Of a DNA stretch of 7,023 bases, positions 1 through 6,147 are shown piece after piece. The notes under the pieces are model-generated. The model saw nothing but the letters and a program-made list of their open reading frames with translations. It ran no database searches and was not told where the DNA came from. Both the position numbers and the translations under genes were made by a program. The number at the start of each line of letters is the position of its first letter. Position 1 is the first letter of the stretch. Location of the stretch: NCBI GenBank assembly GCA_017987615.1, contig JAGNTI010000069.1:1-7023 (forward strand), given 5' to 3'. Source of the DNA: Sediminibacterium sp. (GTDB lineage Bacteria; Bacteroidota; Bacteroidia; Chitinophagales; Chitinophagaceae).

Positions 1-3
1 AGT

Positions 4-34
4 CATAGGGGTGTGCTTATTTGTTGCAAAAGTA
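4..34 (-). promoter_or_regulatory. Candidate divergent promoter and start of a minus-strand gene at the left edge
   Basis: Read on the minus strand, positions 34 to 27 spell TACTTTTG, a full match to the Bacteroidota -7 box TAnnTTTG. About 20 nt further on, positions 6 to 4 read ATG, followed by ACT (Met-Thr) before the window ends. I see no convincing -33 TTTG at the usual spacing. The gene itself lies outside the window, so its identity is unknown and the start is only a guess from promoter geometry. Confidence 0.3.
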
Positions 35-71
35 AGGAATAGTTAGTAGGCGTATTACGGGTTCAAGCCGT

Positions 72-79
72 TATTTTTG
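72..79 (+). promoter_or_regulatory. -7 promoter box (TATTTTTG) directly before the RDD gene
   Basis: TATTTTTG matches TAnnTTTG, the -7 element used by the primary sigma factor of Bacteroidota. No TTTG lies 18-21 nt upstream; the nearest resemblance is TTAG at 43-46, which is too far away. Only 4 nt separate the box from the ATG at 84, so a transcript starting here would have almost no 5' leader. Confidence 0.4.
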
Positions 80-83
80 CAGT

Positions 84-476
84 ATGAAAAAAGTAGGAGA
101 TGGCACCCGGGTATTAAACTTTTTAGTGGATACGATTCTCTATTGGATTCTTGCGATACTTCTGTACAAATGGTGGAACTTTCATGTTTTGTATTGGGGC
201 TATATGCACTTAAATTTTGGGTGGTTTTTCTTTGGATCCCTCTTTATCTATTATTTTATTTTTGAATTGTTATTTGCCAAAACACCTGCCAAATGGCTCA
301 CGGGTTGTAGGGTGGTTTCGGGTAAAAGCACCCCTGCAAGCACGTTAAAAGCGAGTGTAGGTCAAATATTGATAAGATCACTAGCGAGGCTCATACTCAT
401 AGATCCATTTTTTATTCCGTTTTTAGGAAGCACTTTGCATGACCATTTGAGTGGAACTATGGTGGTAGAGTCGTAA
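84..476 (+). CDS. RDD family membrane protein
   Basis: A 130-residue protein of the RDD family, small integral membrane proteins whose function is mostly unknown; a few members are linked to ion transport. The name-giving residues are visible: Arg9 in GTRVLNFLVD, Asp16 in the same segment, and Asp120 in the C-terminal HDHLSGTMVV. A central TPAKWLTGCRVV (67-78) matches the usual T-P-x-K-x-x-x-G-x-x-V-V stretch. Two hydrophobic segments stand out, about 11-28 and 45-63, with a third weaker one near 96-115. The length is typical of short family members. The Met at 84 is chosen because it begins right before the conserved N-terminal Arg; an overlapping frame from 77 has no family resemblance. hscA follows after 15 nt, so the two may share a transcript, though no functional link is evident. 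The specific substrate cannot be told from sequence. Confidence 0.85.
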   Translation: MKKVGDGTRVLNFLVDTILYWILAILLYKWWNFHVLYWGYMHLNFGWFFFGSLFIYYFIFELLFAKTPAKWLTGCRVVSGKSTPASTLKASVGQILIRSLARLILIDPFFIPFLGSTLHDHLSGTMVVES

Positions 477-481
477 TTTCG
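474..481 (+). promoter_or_regulatory. Weak -7-like box before hscA
   Basis: TAATTTCG overlaps the stop codon of the RDD gene and differs from TAnnTTTG at one defined base. TTTG at 446-449 is 24 nt upstream, longer than the usual 19-21. It lies 10 nt before the hscA ATG. It may give hscA its own start, but co-transcription with the RDD gene is equally plausible. Confidence 0.2.
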
Positions 482-491
482 CAGCCTACTT

Positions 492-2348
492 ATGGCAAAG
501 ATTGGCATTAATATCGCAACAGGCAGCCTTCAAAAGGCTGAAATGATTGTAGGAATAGATTTAGGTACCACCAACAGTTTGGTGGCCATTATCCATCCTG
601 AAACAAAGCAACCCGTTGCTTTAAAAGAGCACGATAGTTCTAGTTTAGTACCTAGCGTGGTGCACTTCGACGTTTTTGGTAACCCAGAAGTAGGACAGGG
701 CGCCAAACGTTTTTTAGAAACAGACCCTGCCAATACCATTTTTAGTGCCAAGCGCCTGATGGGCAAAAGCTACAAAGATGTTAGCCAGAGTGCTGGTTAT
801 TTTACCTACAAAGTAATTGATGACAATACCGATGCGCTTGTGAAAGTGCAGGTAGGCTCCAGCTTTTATTCCCCCACCGATTTATCTTCTTTTATACTGG
901 CAGAGCTTAAAAAGCGTGCCGAACATATTTTAAAAACACCCGTTACCAAAGCCGTTATTACGGTTCCTGCATATTTTAATGATGCGCAGCGTCAGGCTAC
1001 CCGCGATGCTGGTAAATTAGCTGGTCTGGATGTACTCCGCATTGTAAATGAGCCAACGGCTGCTAGTTTAGCCTATGGCCTAGGACTTGAAAAAGAAGGG
1101 GAGACAACCATTGCGGTTTATGATTTAGGAGGTGGTACTTTTGATATTTCAATCCTTAAAATAATAGACGGGGTATTTGATGTGCTCTCTACCAATGGGG
1201 ATACTTATTTGGGTGGAGATGATATTGACCGTGCCATTATTGATTACTGGTTGGATCAAAAATCAATTGACATTAAAGTTTTACAAAACAATCCTAACTT
1301 ATTACAAACCATACGTTTAAGTGCAGAAGAAGCTAAAAAAACTTTAAGCAGTTTAGATCAATTTGAAACAACCATTGATGGTCAAGTATATCAGATCACG
1401 AAGCCTGTTTTTGAGTCTTTAATTGAATCGATTATAACTAAGACCATTGCTTGTTGTCAAAATGCCCTAACCGATGCTAAGCTAAAAGCTAGCCAAATAG
1501 ATTCTATTGTGATGGTTGGCGGTAGTACTCGTATTCCTGCGGTTAAGGCGGCGGTGGCTTCCTTTTTTGGAAAACCTGTCAATGATAGTATCAATCCGGA
1601 TGAGGTGGTTGCCCTAGGTGCGGCAGTTCAAGCCGATATTTTAGCTGGCAATAACAAAGACTTTTTACTCCTGGATATCACTCCTTTAAGCCTGGGTATT
1701 GAAACCATGGGTGGTCTTATGGAAGTGCTGGTTCCCCGTAATTCTAAAGTACCAACACAGGTTGGCAGGCAATACACTACGCACGTAGATGGGCAATCTA
1801 GTATGCGTATTTCGGTGTATCAGGGAGAGCGTGATTTGGTTAAAGACAACCGCAAACTAGCCGAGTTTAACCTAACAGGTATACCTGGTATGCCAGCAGG
1901 ATTACCTAAAGTAGAGATTCAGTTTTTATTGAATGCAGATGGTATATTAGTTGTGAAAGCCAAGGAGTTAAGAAGTGGTGTTGAACAAATTATTGAAGTA
2001 AAACCTGCCCTAGATTTAACTGACGATCAGGTAGAAAAGATGCTACAGGATAGTATCGAAAATGCTGCTGCCGATATGGTACTGAGGGCACTAGTGGAAG
2101 CCAGAACAGAGGGGGAGCAGCTACTTGCTGTTACCGAAAAGTTTATGGTTAAGCACCAGTCTTTGTTAAGTCCAGACGAGGTTACCCAAACCGCGCTTGC
2201 GTTGCAAGCGCTACAGCTGGCTATCACCATGGAGGACAAGAACCTCATTCAAGCCAAAATAGAATCCCTCAACGAAACCACCAGGCCGTTTGCTGAGCGT
2301 GCCATGGATGAAGCCGTAAAGGGAGCTTTAAAAGGGAAGTCTATCTAA
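492..2348 (+). CDS. hscA: HscA-type Hsp70 chaperone (Fe-S protein assembly)
   Basis: A 618-residue cytoplasmic Hsp70, close in length to E. coli HscA (616). HscA uses ATP hydrolysis, with the J-protein HscB, to release Fe-S clusters from the scaffold IscU. The nucleotide-binding domain covers about 19-385: phosphate-1 loop GIDLGTTNS (21-29), DLGGGTFD (211-218) and adenosine motif VGGSTRIP (342-349). The hydrophobic linker and start of the substrate domain read [14 protein letters not shown] (392-405), and a helical lid follows to the end. HscA rather than DnaK is supported by the N-terminal extension ahead of the phosphate loop, by SVVHF (55-59) and [11 protein letters not shown] (81-91), and by the lack of a long DnaK-like Gly-rich, acidic tail. 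The ATG at 492 is preferred over an internal Met at residue 18 because it keeps the [10 protein letters not shown] leader that I recall from Bacteroidota HscA proteins. No isc, suf or hscB gene is in view. No SD precedes the start. Confidence 0.9.
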   Translation: MAKIGINIATGSLQKAEMIVGIDLGTTNSLVAIIHPETKQPVALKEHDSSSLVPSVVHFDVFGNPEVGQGAKRFLETDPANTIFSAKRLMGKSYKDVSQSAGYFTYKVIDDNTDALVKVQVGSSFYSPTDLSSFILAELKKRAEHILKTPVTKAVITVPAYFNDAQRQATRDAGKLAGLDVLRIVNEPTAASLAYGLGLEKEGETTIAVYDLGGGTFDISILKIIDGVFDVLSTNGDTYLGGDDIDRAIIDYWLDQKSIDIKVLQNNPNLLQTIRLSAEEAKKTLSSLDQFETTIDGQVYQITKPVFESLIESIITKTIACCQNALTDAKLKASQIDSIVMVGGSTRIPAVKAAVASFFGKPVNDSINPDEVVALGAAVQADILAGNNKDFLLLDITPLSLGIETMGGLMEVLVPRNSKVPTQVGRQYTTHVDGQSSMRISVYQGERDLVKDNRKLAEFNLTGIPGMPAGLPKVEIQFLLNADGILVVKAKELRSGVEQIIEVKPALDLTDDQVEKMLQDSIENAAADMVLRALVEARTEGEQLLAVTEKFMVKHQSLLSPDEVTQTALALQALQLAITMEDKNLIQAKIESLNETTRPFAERAMDEAVKGALKGKSI

Positions 2349-2391
2349 TTTCCAGATTTAATTATTATTTGAAAATTATTTTTTGGAACCG

Positions 2392-2422
2392 TTTGTAAAT
2401 TAATAATCATCCCTTATCTTTG
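2392..2422 (+). promoter_or_regulatory. Consensus promoter of rpsU
   Basis: TTTG at 2392-2395 and TATCTTTG at 2415-2422 are separated by exactly 19 nt, a full match to the Bacteroidota -33/-7 consensus. Transcription should begin near 2426-2428, giving a leader of about 30 nt that contains the SD. An AT-rich TATTTGAAAATT lies upstream at 2366-2377 and recurs at the tRNA operon promoter. Confidence 0.88.
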
Positions 2423-2440
2423 CAATCCTAAAAATCACCT

Positions 2441-2448
2441 AAGGAGGT
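2441..2448 (+). promoter_or_regulatory. Perfect Shine-Dalgarno AAGGAGGT of rpsU
   Basis: AAGGAGGT can pair over eight contiguous bases with the 16S rRNA 3' end (CACCUCCUU core) and stands 8 nt before the ATG at 2457. None of the other starts in the window (84, 492, 2739, 3748, 4898, 6299, 6501) has anything comparable. Directly upstream, ATCACCT (2434-2440) resembles the anti-SD region itself, and ACCT/AGGT could fold into a small 4-bp hairpin with loop AAGG. Confidence 0.92.
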
Positions 2449-2456
2449 ATCATAGT

Positions 2457-2654
2457 ATGTTAATTATCGACTCAAAAGACTGCGAAAACATCGACAAAGC
2501 GCTTAAGAAGTACAAAAAGAAGTTTGAAAAAAGCAAAACGCTTTTACAATTAAGAGAGCGTCAAGCTTTCACTAAGCCTTCTGTTGTGCGTCGTGGACAA
2601 GTGTTAAAAGCAATCTACAAGCAACAAATAGCTAGCGGAAAAATCGAAGGGTAA
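2457..2654 (+). CDS. rpsU: Small ribosomal subunit protein bS21
   Basis: bS21 is a small basic protein on the 30S platform, next to the 16S 3' end. This 65-residue copy shows the family pattern: a charged helix KALKKYKKKFEKSK (14-27), the conserved LLQLRERQAFTKPSVVRR (29-46) and a basic C-terminus. In Bacteroidota, structural work on Flavobacterium johnsoniae showed bS21, bS18 and bS6 sequestering the anti-SD, with Tyr54 of bS21 taking part. This protein also has Tyr at position 54 (KAIYKQQ), so the same occlusion is likely here. The full SD on its own mRNA fits the reported autoregulation: ribosomes lacking bS21 have a free anti-SD and translate rpsU preferentially. It has its own consensus promoter and an intrinsic terminator 26 nt after the stop, making it a monocistronic unit. 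Confidence 0.97.
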   Translation: MLIIDSKDCENIDKALKKYKKKFEKSKTLLQLRERQAFTKPSVVRRGQVLKAIYKQQIASGKIEG

Positions 2655-2680
2655 TTACTCTTTATTTCCTAAATCATATT

Positions 2681-2719
2681 AAGTAGCCTTAAGTATCTTA
2701 ACTTTAGGCTACTTTTTTT
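2681..2719 (+). terminator. Intrinsic terminator of rpsU
   Basis: AAGTAGCC (2681-2688) pairs with GGCTACTT (2707-2714). The stem continues inward to 14 positions with one T-T mismatch around a six-base loop, ATCTTA (2695-2700). A run of seven T follows within 2713-2719. It separates rpsU from the recombinase gene. Confidence 0.9.
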
Positions 2720-2738
2720 ATGCCCAAACTTTTGGTTC

Positions 2739-3635
2739 ATGTCTGATGCGTACGCGGCCATATTGCAACCTTTTTTAGACCATCTCAAATTTGAGAAGCG
2801 TTATGCCCAGCATACTATAATAGCGTATCAAAACGACCTTGCTCAGTTTTTTGCCTACCTCACCAGTCAATTTGATGCGCCACCACTAGAAGCCATCACG
2901 GCCATGTATATTAGATCTTGGCTCGCCGAAATGAAAGAGGAGGGATTAACGGCCAAAAGTTTAAACCGCAAAATATCAGCACTCAAATCTTTTTTTAAAT
3001 ACCAACTTAAAACAGGGGTGCTTGCTACAAGTCCGATGGCAACCATTGTAACGCCTAAAGTGCGTAAAAGACTGCCAGCCTTTGTTGCCGAAGTTGATAT
3101 GGAAACTTTGTTTGCTCATATCGAATTTCCGGACAATTGGAAGGGTAGTACCGAAAGGTTGGTCCTCCAACTATTTTATAGTACGGGTATGCGTTTGTCA
3201 GAGCTAGTGCATCTAAAAGCTTCGCAACTAGATCCATCGTTAAAGCAATTAAAAGTGGTGGGAAAGGGTAACAAAGAAAGACTGCTTCCGCTAGGTCCAG
3301 ATCTGCTTCAACAACTGCAAAATTACTGTGCTAGCAGGCCAGTAAAACTACCCGGCATTGACAATTTATTTACTTCAGAAAATGGCAAGGCTTTACAGCC
3401 ACGCATGGTGTATACTTTTGTAAAACACTATTTAAGTTTAGTAACGACACTGCAACAAAAAAGCCCGCATATTTTAAGGCATAGTTTTGCAACTCATTTA
3501 ATGAACAATGGCGCAGACCTCAATGCAGTAAAGGAGCTCCTAGGCCACAGTAGCCTAGCTGCCACGCAGGTTTACACGCACAATACCATCGAAAAATTAA
3601 AAGAGGTTTTTAAAAAGGCACATCCCAAAGCCTAA
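2739..3635 (+). CDS. xerC: Site-specific tyrosine recombinase, XerC/XerD type
   Basis: A 298-residue tyrosine recombinase of standard Xer length. XerC and XerD resolve chromosome dimers at dif during division. The N-terminal core-binding domain spans about 5-90 and the catalytic domain about 110-290. The catalytic residues are all present: Arg152 (TGMRLSEL), Lys176 (VGKGNKER), His244 and Arg247 (PHILRHSFATHL), His270 (LLGHSSLAATQVYTH) and the nucleophile Tyr279. XerC and XerD cannot be separated with certainty by eye; xerC is used because, as I recall, the gene between rpsU and hpf in Bacteroidota is usually so named. No attachment sites, excisionase or cargo genes are nearby, so it looks like a core chromosomal enzyme and not an element integrase. 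No SD is present. A weak -7-like AACTTTTG (2727-2734) lies 4 nt before the ATG, with TTTA 20 nt further up inside the rpsU terminator stem. The gene may have its own promoter or rely on read-through from rpsU. Confidence 0.93.
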   Translation: MSDAYAAILQPFLDHLKFEKRYAQHTIIAYQNDLAQFFAYLTSQFDAPPLEAITAMYIRSWLAEMKEEGLTAKSLNRKISALKSFFKYQLKTGVLATSPMATIVTPKVRKRLPAFVAEVDMETLFAHIEFPDNWKGSTERLVLQLFYSTGMRLSELVHLKASQLDPSLKQLKVVGKGNKERLLPLGPDLLQQLQNYCASRPVKLPGIDNLFTSENGKALQPRMVYTFVKHYLSLVTTLQQKSPHILRHSFATHLMNNGADLNAVKELLGHSSLAATQVYTHNTIEKLKEVFKKAHPKA

Positions 3636-3685
3636 GCGGTTGCCGTTTATATAATTAACTTTTTCTTGTGTTTAAATATTAGTAT

Positions 3686-3712
3686 ATTGTAGAGGACTAC
3701 AGTTTGTTCTTT
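3686..3712 (+). terminator. Weak hairpin with T-rich tail between xerC and hpf
   Basis: ATTGTAG (3686-3692) pairs with CTACAGT (3697-3703) around AGGA, seven pairs including one G-T. A T-rich tail, TTGTTCTTTT, follows. It could be an inefficient terminator for xerC or structure in the hpf leader. No clear TAnnTTTG promoter for hpf is visible in 3636-3747. Confidence 0.35.
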
Positions 3713-3747
3713 TCAATTATTTTAATCACTATTTAAAGAGTTGTTGT

Positions 3748-4047
3748 ATGAACGTTATTATTCAAACCGTGCACTTTGTTGCAGACGAAAAATTAACCGA
3801 GTGGGTAACACAAAAAACAAAAAAGCTAAACCACTTTCATGACGGCATTACCAAAATAGAAATCTTCTTAAAACTCGACAATGTGGTACACCAGATTAAA
3901 GACAAGGTTGTCGAAATATGTGTGCACGTACCTAAACACGATTTTTTTGTAAAGGATACCGCTAAAACTTTTGAAGCTGCTTTTGATGGAGCTTTTGACG
4001 CTATGGTGGCTCAAATTAAAAAACACAAAGAAAAAATGGCGGCGTAA
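3748..4047 (+). CDS. hpf: Ribosome hibernation promoting factor, short HPF/RaiA (YfiA) family
   Basis: A 99-residue protein of the S30AE (HPF/RaiA) family, which binds the 30S decoding channel in slow growth, blocks mRNA and tRNA binding and stabilises inactive ribosomes. The family pattern is visible: an N-terminal strand MNVIIQTVHF, a helix with LTEWVTQKTKKLNHF (16-30), strands ITKIEIFLKLD and VVEICVHVP, and the C-terminal helix TFEAAFDGAFDAMVAQIKKHKEK (74-96). The length matches short HPF; the extra C-terminal dimerisation domain of long HPF is absent, so a separate 100S-promoting factor would be needed if dimers form. It sits downstream of xerC by 112 nt and is closed by a strong terminator. 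No SD is present. bS21 and HPF both act on the 30S, so their proximity suggests a locus for translational control. Confidence 0.93.
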   Translation: MNVIIQTVHFVADEKLTEWVTQKTKKLNHFHDGITKIEIFLKLDNVVHQIKDKVVEICVHVPKHDFFVKDTAKTFEAAFDGAFDAMVAQIKKHKEKMAA

Positions 4048-4089
4048 TATCTGCGGCCTGCCAGACACTATATTGGATATAGAAGTACC

Positions 4090-4116
4090 GGCCTCCCTAA
4101 CGGGAGGCCTTTTTTT
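4090..4116 (+). terminator. Strong intrinsic terminator after hpf
   Basis: GGCCTCCC (4090-4097) pairs perfectly with GGGAGGCC (4102-4109) around the loop TAAC, followed by seven T (4110-4116). It begins 42 nt after the hpf stop and isolates hpf from the tRNA operon. Confidence 0.95.
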
Positions 4117-4127
4117 GTGCTTTTTTC

Positions 4128-4149
4128 GCCTTTTTATGAAGGCTTTTTT
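4128..4149 (+). terminator. Second, weaker terminator-like hairpin
   Basis: GCCTT (4128-4132) pairs with AAGGC (4139-4143) around TTTATG, followed by six T (4144-4149). It stands 11 nt beyond the strong terminator, as if a back-up against read-through into the tRNA operon. The stem is only five pairs. Confidence 0.45.
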
Positions 4150-4223
4150 GAACCTATTTGAGCATACTAGCCTCAGTCTCAAAAAAAACATTAAAAACTA
4201 TTTGAAAATTTATGGTCCAAAAT

Positions 4224-4253
4224 TTTGCTGAATAAAGTTTTCCATTACCTTTG
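4224..4253 (+). promoter_or_regulatory. Consensus promoter of the tRNA-tuf operon
   Basis: TTTG at 4224-4227 and TACCTTTG at 4246-4253 are 18 nt apart, close to the Bacteroidota consensus. TATTTGAAAATT at 4199-4210 lies upstream at nearly the same distance as in the rpsU promoter. The predicted leader (about 4258-4296) holds a possible AAAAGA/TCTTTT hairpin (4263-4268 with 4275-4280) running into seven T. The first tRNA starts at 4297. Confidence 0.85.
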
Positions 4254-4296
4254 CCGTCCCTTAAAAGAGGTTGTTCTTTTTTTATAGAAGTATAAT

Positions 4297-4369
4297 GCCG
4301 GAGTAGCTCAGTTGGTAGAGCAACTGATTTGTAATCAGTAGGTCGCGGGTTCGAGTCCCATCTTCGGCT
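4297..4369 (+). tRNA. tRNA-Thr (anticodon TGT)
   Basis: A full cloverleaf is visible: acceptor GCCGGAG/CTTCGGC (one G-T pair), D-arm with AGTTGGTAGA, anticodon stem ACTGA/TCAGT with loop TTTGTAA (anticodon 4330-4332), and T-loop TTCGAGT. It decodes ACA and related threonine codons. The T-stem GCGGG/CCCAT has a G-T pair and a C-A mismatch. The discriminator base is T and CCA is not encoded. It is first of four tRNAs before tuf and corresponds in position to E. coli thrU. Confidence 0.97.
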
Positions 4370-4398
4370 CTAATTTTTTTAAGTCAAATACTTCTGAA

Positions 4399-4481
<83 letters not shown>

Positions 4482-4502
4482 CTTAGTTCTTTAAAATAAC
4501 TG

Positions 4503-4526
4503 ATTACACAGCAAACGCTTTGTAAT
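4503..4526 (+). other. Hairpin in the tRNA-Tyr to tRNA-Gly spacer
   Basis: ATTACA (4503-4508) pairs with TGTAAT (4521-4526), and after one C-T mismatch AGC pairs with GCT around the loop AAAC. No T-run follows, so this is more likely a processing or spacing structure in the polycistronic precursor than a terminator. Confidence 0.4.
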
Positions 4527-4530
4527 ACAA

Positions 4531-4606
4531 GCGGAAGTAGCTCAATTGGTAGAGCGATAGCCTTCCAAGCTATAGGTTGCGGGTTCGACCCTCGTCTTCC
4601 GCTCCA
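4531..4606 (+). tRNA. tRNA-Gly (anticodon TCC), CCA encoded
   Basis: The acceptor is GCGGAAG/CTTCCGC with discriminator T at 4603, and the next bases are CCA (4604-4606). This is the only tRNA in the window whose 3' CCA is present in DNA, which may be chance. The anticodon stem is ATAGC/GCTAT with loop CTTCCAA (anticodon 4564-4566), and the T-loop is TTCGACC. It reads GGA and GGG glycine codons and corresponds in position to E. coli glyT. Confidence 0.97.
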
Positions 4607-4610
4607 CGGT

Positions 4611-4638
4611 TCGTCAAAAGCCACTAGGCTTTAAACGA
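4611..4638 (+). other. Hairpin in the tRNA-Gly to tRNA-Thr spacer
   Basis: AAAGCC (4617-4622) pairs perfectly with GGCTTT (4627-4632) around ACTA. Beyond a 2x2 internal loop, TCGT (4611-4614) pairs with ACGA (4635-4638). There is no T-run. Its position between two mature tRNA ends suggests a processing signal or folding insulator. Confidence 0.45.
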
Positions 4639-4644
4639 GGCTAA

Positions 4645-4716
<72 letters not shown>

Positions 4717-4741
4717 CTTAACTATTAAGCAACGCACAATA

Positions 4742-4780
4742 TTAGTAGAAAGCGCAAAAAATTACTTAATTTAGCGCGCT
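4742..4780 (+). promoter_or_regulatory. Spacer before tuf: hairpin and weak internal promoter-like boxes
   Basis: GCGC (4752-4755) can pair with GCGC (4774-4777), or AGCGC (4751-4755) with GCGCT (4776-4780), enclosing an AAATT/AATTT helix. No T-run follows, so it may be a processing point separating the tRNA precursor from tuf mRNA. The same stretch has TTAG (4742-4745), 21 nt, then TAATTTAG (4767-4774), each one base off the -33/-7 consensus. The leader from here to tuf is A-rich, with a small TTCC-GAAA-GGAA hairpin at 4824-4835. Either role is uncertain. Confidence 0.3.
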
Positions 4781-4897
4781 GACAAGAGTTGAGGATAAAA
4801 GTAGAACACCCAAAAAGCAATTTTTCCGAAAGGAATGATTCGAAATAAATAAAGCCCAAAAGGCAAATTTTTTAAAACACAAATAAAACCGATAAAA

Positions 4898-6088
4898 ATG
4901 TCTAAAGAGACCTTTAAGAGGGAAAAACCTCACGTAAACGTTGGTACCATTGGTCACGTTGACCACGGTAAAACCACCTTAACTGCTGCCATCACTTCGC
5001 TTTTGGCTAAAAAGGGCATGGGTAACGTTGCAAAAAAATACGATGAAATCGATGGTGCTCCTGAAGAAAGAGAGCGTGGTATTACCATTAATACTGCACA
5101 CGTAGAATATCAAACCGATAATCGTCACTATGCACACGTTGACTGTCCAGGTCACGCTGACTATGTTAAGAATATGATTACTGGTGCTGCACAAATGGAT
5201 GGTGCCATCCTAGTAGTTGCTGCAACTGATGGTCCGATGCCACAAACCAAAGAGCACATCCTTTTGGCTCGTCAGGTAGGTGTACCTCGTATCGTTGTTT
5301 TCATGAACAAAGTAGACTTAGTTGATGATGTTGAATTATTAGAACTAGTTGAAATGGAAATCCGTGAGTTATTAACTTCATACGGTTTTGATGGTGACAA
5401 CACCCCAATTATTCAAGGTTCTGCAACCGGAGCGCTTTCTGAAGATCCACAATGGGTTGGTAAGATTGACGAGTTAATGGCTGCAGTTGATACTTATATC
5501 CCTCTTCCTCCACGTCCAGTTGATATGGCGTTCTTGATGTCAGTAGAAGATGTATTCTCGATCACAGGTCGTGGTACAGTTGCTACAGGTCGTATCGAGC
5601 GTGGTATCATCAAAGTAGGTGAAGGTGTTGAAATCGTTGGTTTGATGGATGCTCCTCTTACTTCTACAGTAACTGGTGTTGAGATGTTCAAAAAATTATT
5701 GGACGAAGGTCAAGCTGGTGATAACGCAGGTTTATTATTACGTGGTATTGAGAAAAAAGATATCCGTCGTGGTATGGTAATCTGTAAGCCAGGTTCTATT
5801 ACTCCGCACACTGAATTTAAAGGTGAGGTTTACGTATTATCAAAAGAAGAAGGTGGACGTCATACTCCATTCTTTAACAAATACCGTCCTCAATTCTATT
5901 TCCGTACAACAGACGTAACTGGTGAGTGTACACTTCCAGCTGGTACAGAAATGGTTATGCCTGGTGACAACACCAACTTAACTGTTAAATTAATCCAACC
6001 TATCGCAATGGAAAAGGGTCTTAAGTTTGCGATTCGTGAAGGTGGTAGAACAGTAGGTGCTGGTCAGGTAACTGAAATCATCAAATAA
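4898..6088 (+). CDS. tuf: Translation elongation factor Tu
   Basis: EF-Tu is the GTPase that brings aminoacyl-tRNA to the ribosomal A site. This copy has 396 residues, a normal full length. The GTPase domain (about 1-205) shows GHVDHGKT (19-26), switch I RGITIN (60-65), DCPGH (82-86), NKVD (137-140) and the SA of GSATGAL (174-180). Domains 2 and 3 follow, with conserved [21 protein letters not shown] (216-236), [10 protein letters not shown] (291-300) and a C-terminal [15 protein letters not shown]. The start follows an A-rich leader ending GATAAAAATG with no SD, the usual Bacteroidota arrangement. It closes the four-tRNA cluster, as tufB does in E. coli, and is probably co-transcribed with it and released by RNA processing. 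Whether a second tuf exists elsewhere cannot be judged here. Nothing in the sequence suggests a known elfamycin-resistance variant, though I did not check each site. Confidence 0.99.
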   Translation: MSKETFKREKPHVNVGTIGHVDHGKTTLTAAITSLLAKKGMGNVAKKYDEIDGAPEERERGITINTAHVEYQTDNRHYAHVDCPGHADYVKNMITGAAQMDGAILVVAATDGPMPQTKEHILLARQVGVPRIVVFMNKVDLVDDVELLELVEMEIRELLTSYGFDGDNTPIIQGSATGALSEDPQWVGKIDELMAAVDTYIPLPPRPVDMAFLMSVEDVFSITGRGTVATGRIERGIIKVGEGVEIVGLMDAPLTSTVTGVEMFKKLLDEGQAGDNAGLLLRGIEKKDIRRGMVICKPGSITPHTEFKGEVYVLSKEEGGRHTPFFNKYRPQFYFRTTDVTGECTLPAGTEMVMPGDNTNLTVKLIQPIAMEKGLKFAIREGGRTVGAGQVTEIIK

Positions 6089-6091
6089 GCC

Positions 6092-6107
6092 AAAAGCGAA
6101 AGCTTTT
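6092..6107 (+). other. Small hairpin just after the tuf stop
   Basis: AAAAGC (6092-6097) pairs with GCTTTT (6102-6107) around a GAAA loop of GNRA type, 3 nt after the stop codon. There is no separate T-run, so it is a poor terminator by itself; it may protect the tuf 3' end. It overlaps one copy of the 11-base repeat described under findings. Confidence 0.35.
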
Positions 6108-6130
6108 AGCTGCAAGCAAATAGATTTTAT

Positions 6131-6138
6131 TATATTTG
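6131..6138 (+). promoter_or_regulatory. -7 promoter box before tRNA-Trp
   Basis: TATATTTG fully matches TAnnTTTG and is followed by CA, as at the rpsU promoter. The -33 element is weak: TTAG at 6106-6109, 21 nt upstream, inside the repeat region. Transcription would begin near 6143 and run through the 6148-6184 hairpin into tRNA-Trp, secE and nusG. Confidence 0.5.
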
Positions 6139-6147
6139 CAAATAATT

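Noticed and set aside
77..265. 62-codon ORF overlapping the RDD gene
   Set aside because: It is out of frame with the recognised RDD protein and resembles no family.
2739..3635. Recombinase as sign of an integrated mobile element beside tRNA genes
   Set aside because: The protein is a canonical-length Xer, no attachment repeats or cargo genes are present, all tRNAs are intact, and the neighbours are core genes.
3868..4191. 107-codon minus-strand ORF opposite hpf
   Set aside because: It is a shadow of hpf and its terminator, with low-complexity Phe/Lys-rich sequence and no promoter.
4205..4226. Inverted repeat AAAATTT/AAATTTT near the tRNA operon -33 box as an operator
   Set aside because: It consists only of A and T in an AT-rich spacer and is likely chance; no second copy supports it.
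3971..4231. 86-codon ORF overlapping the end of hpf
   Set aside because: It runs through the hpf terminator and out of frame with hpf, and its composition is that of AT-rich non-coding DNA.
4801..4897. Possible riboswitch or structured leader before tuf
   Set aside because: The stretch is A-rich with only 3-5 pair stems and I recognise no riboswitch class.
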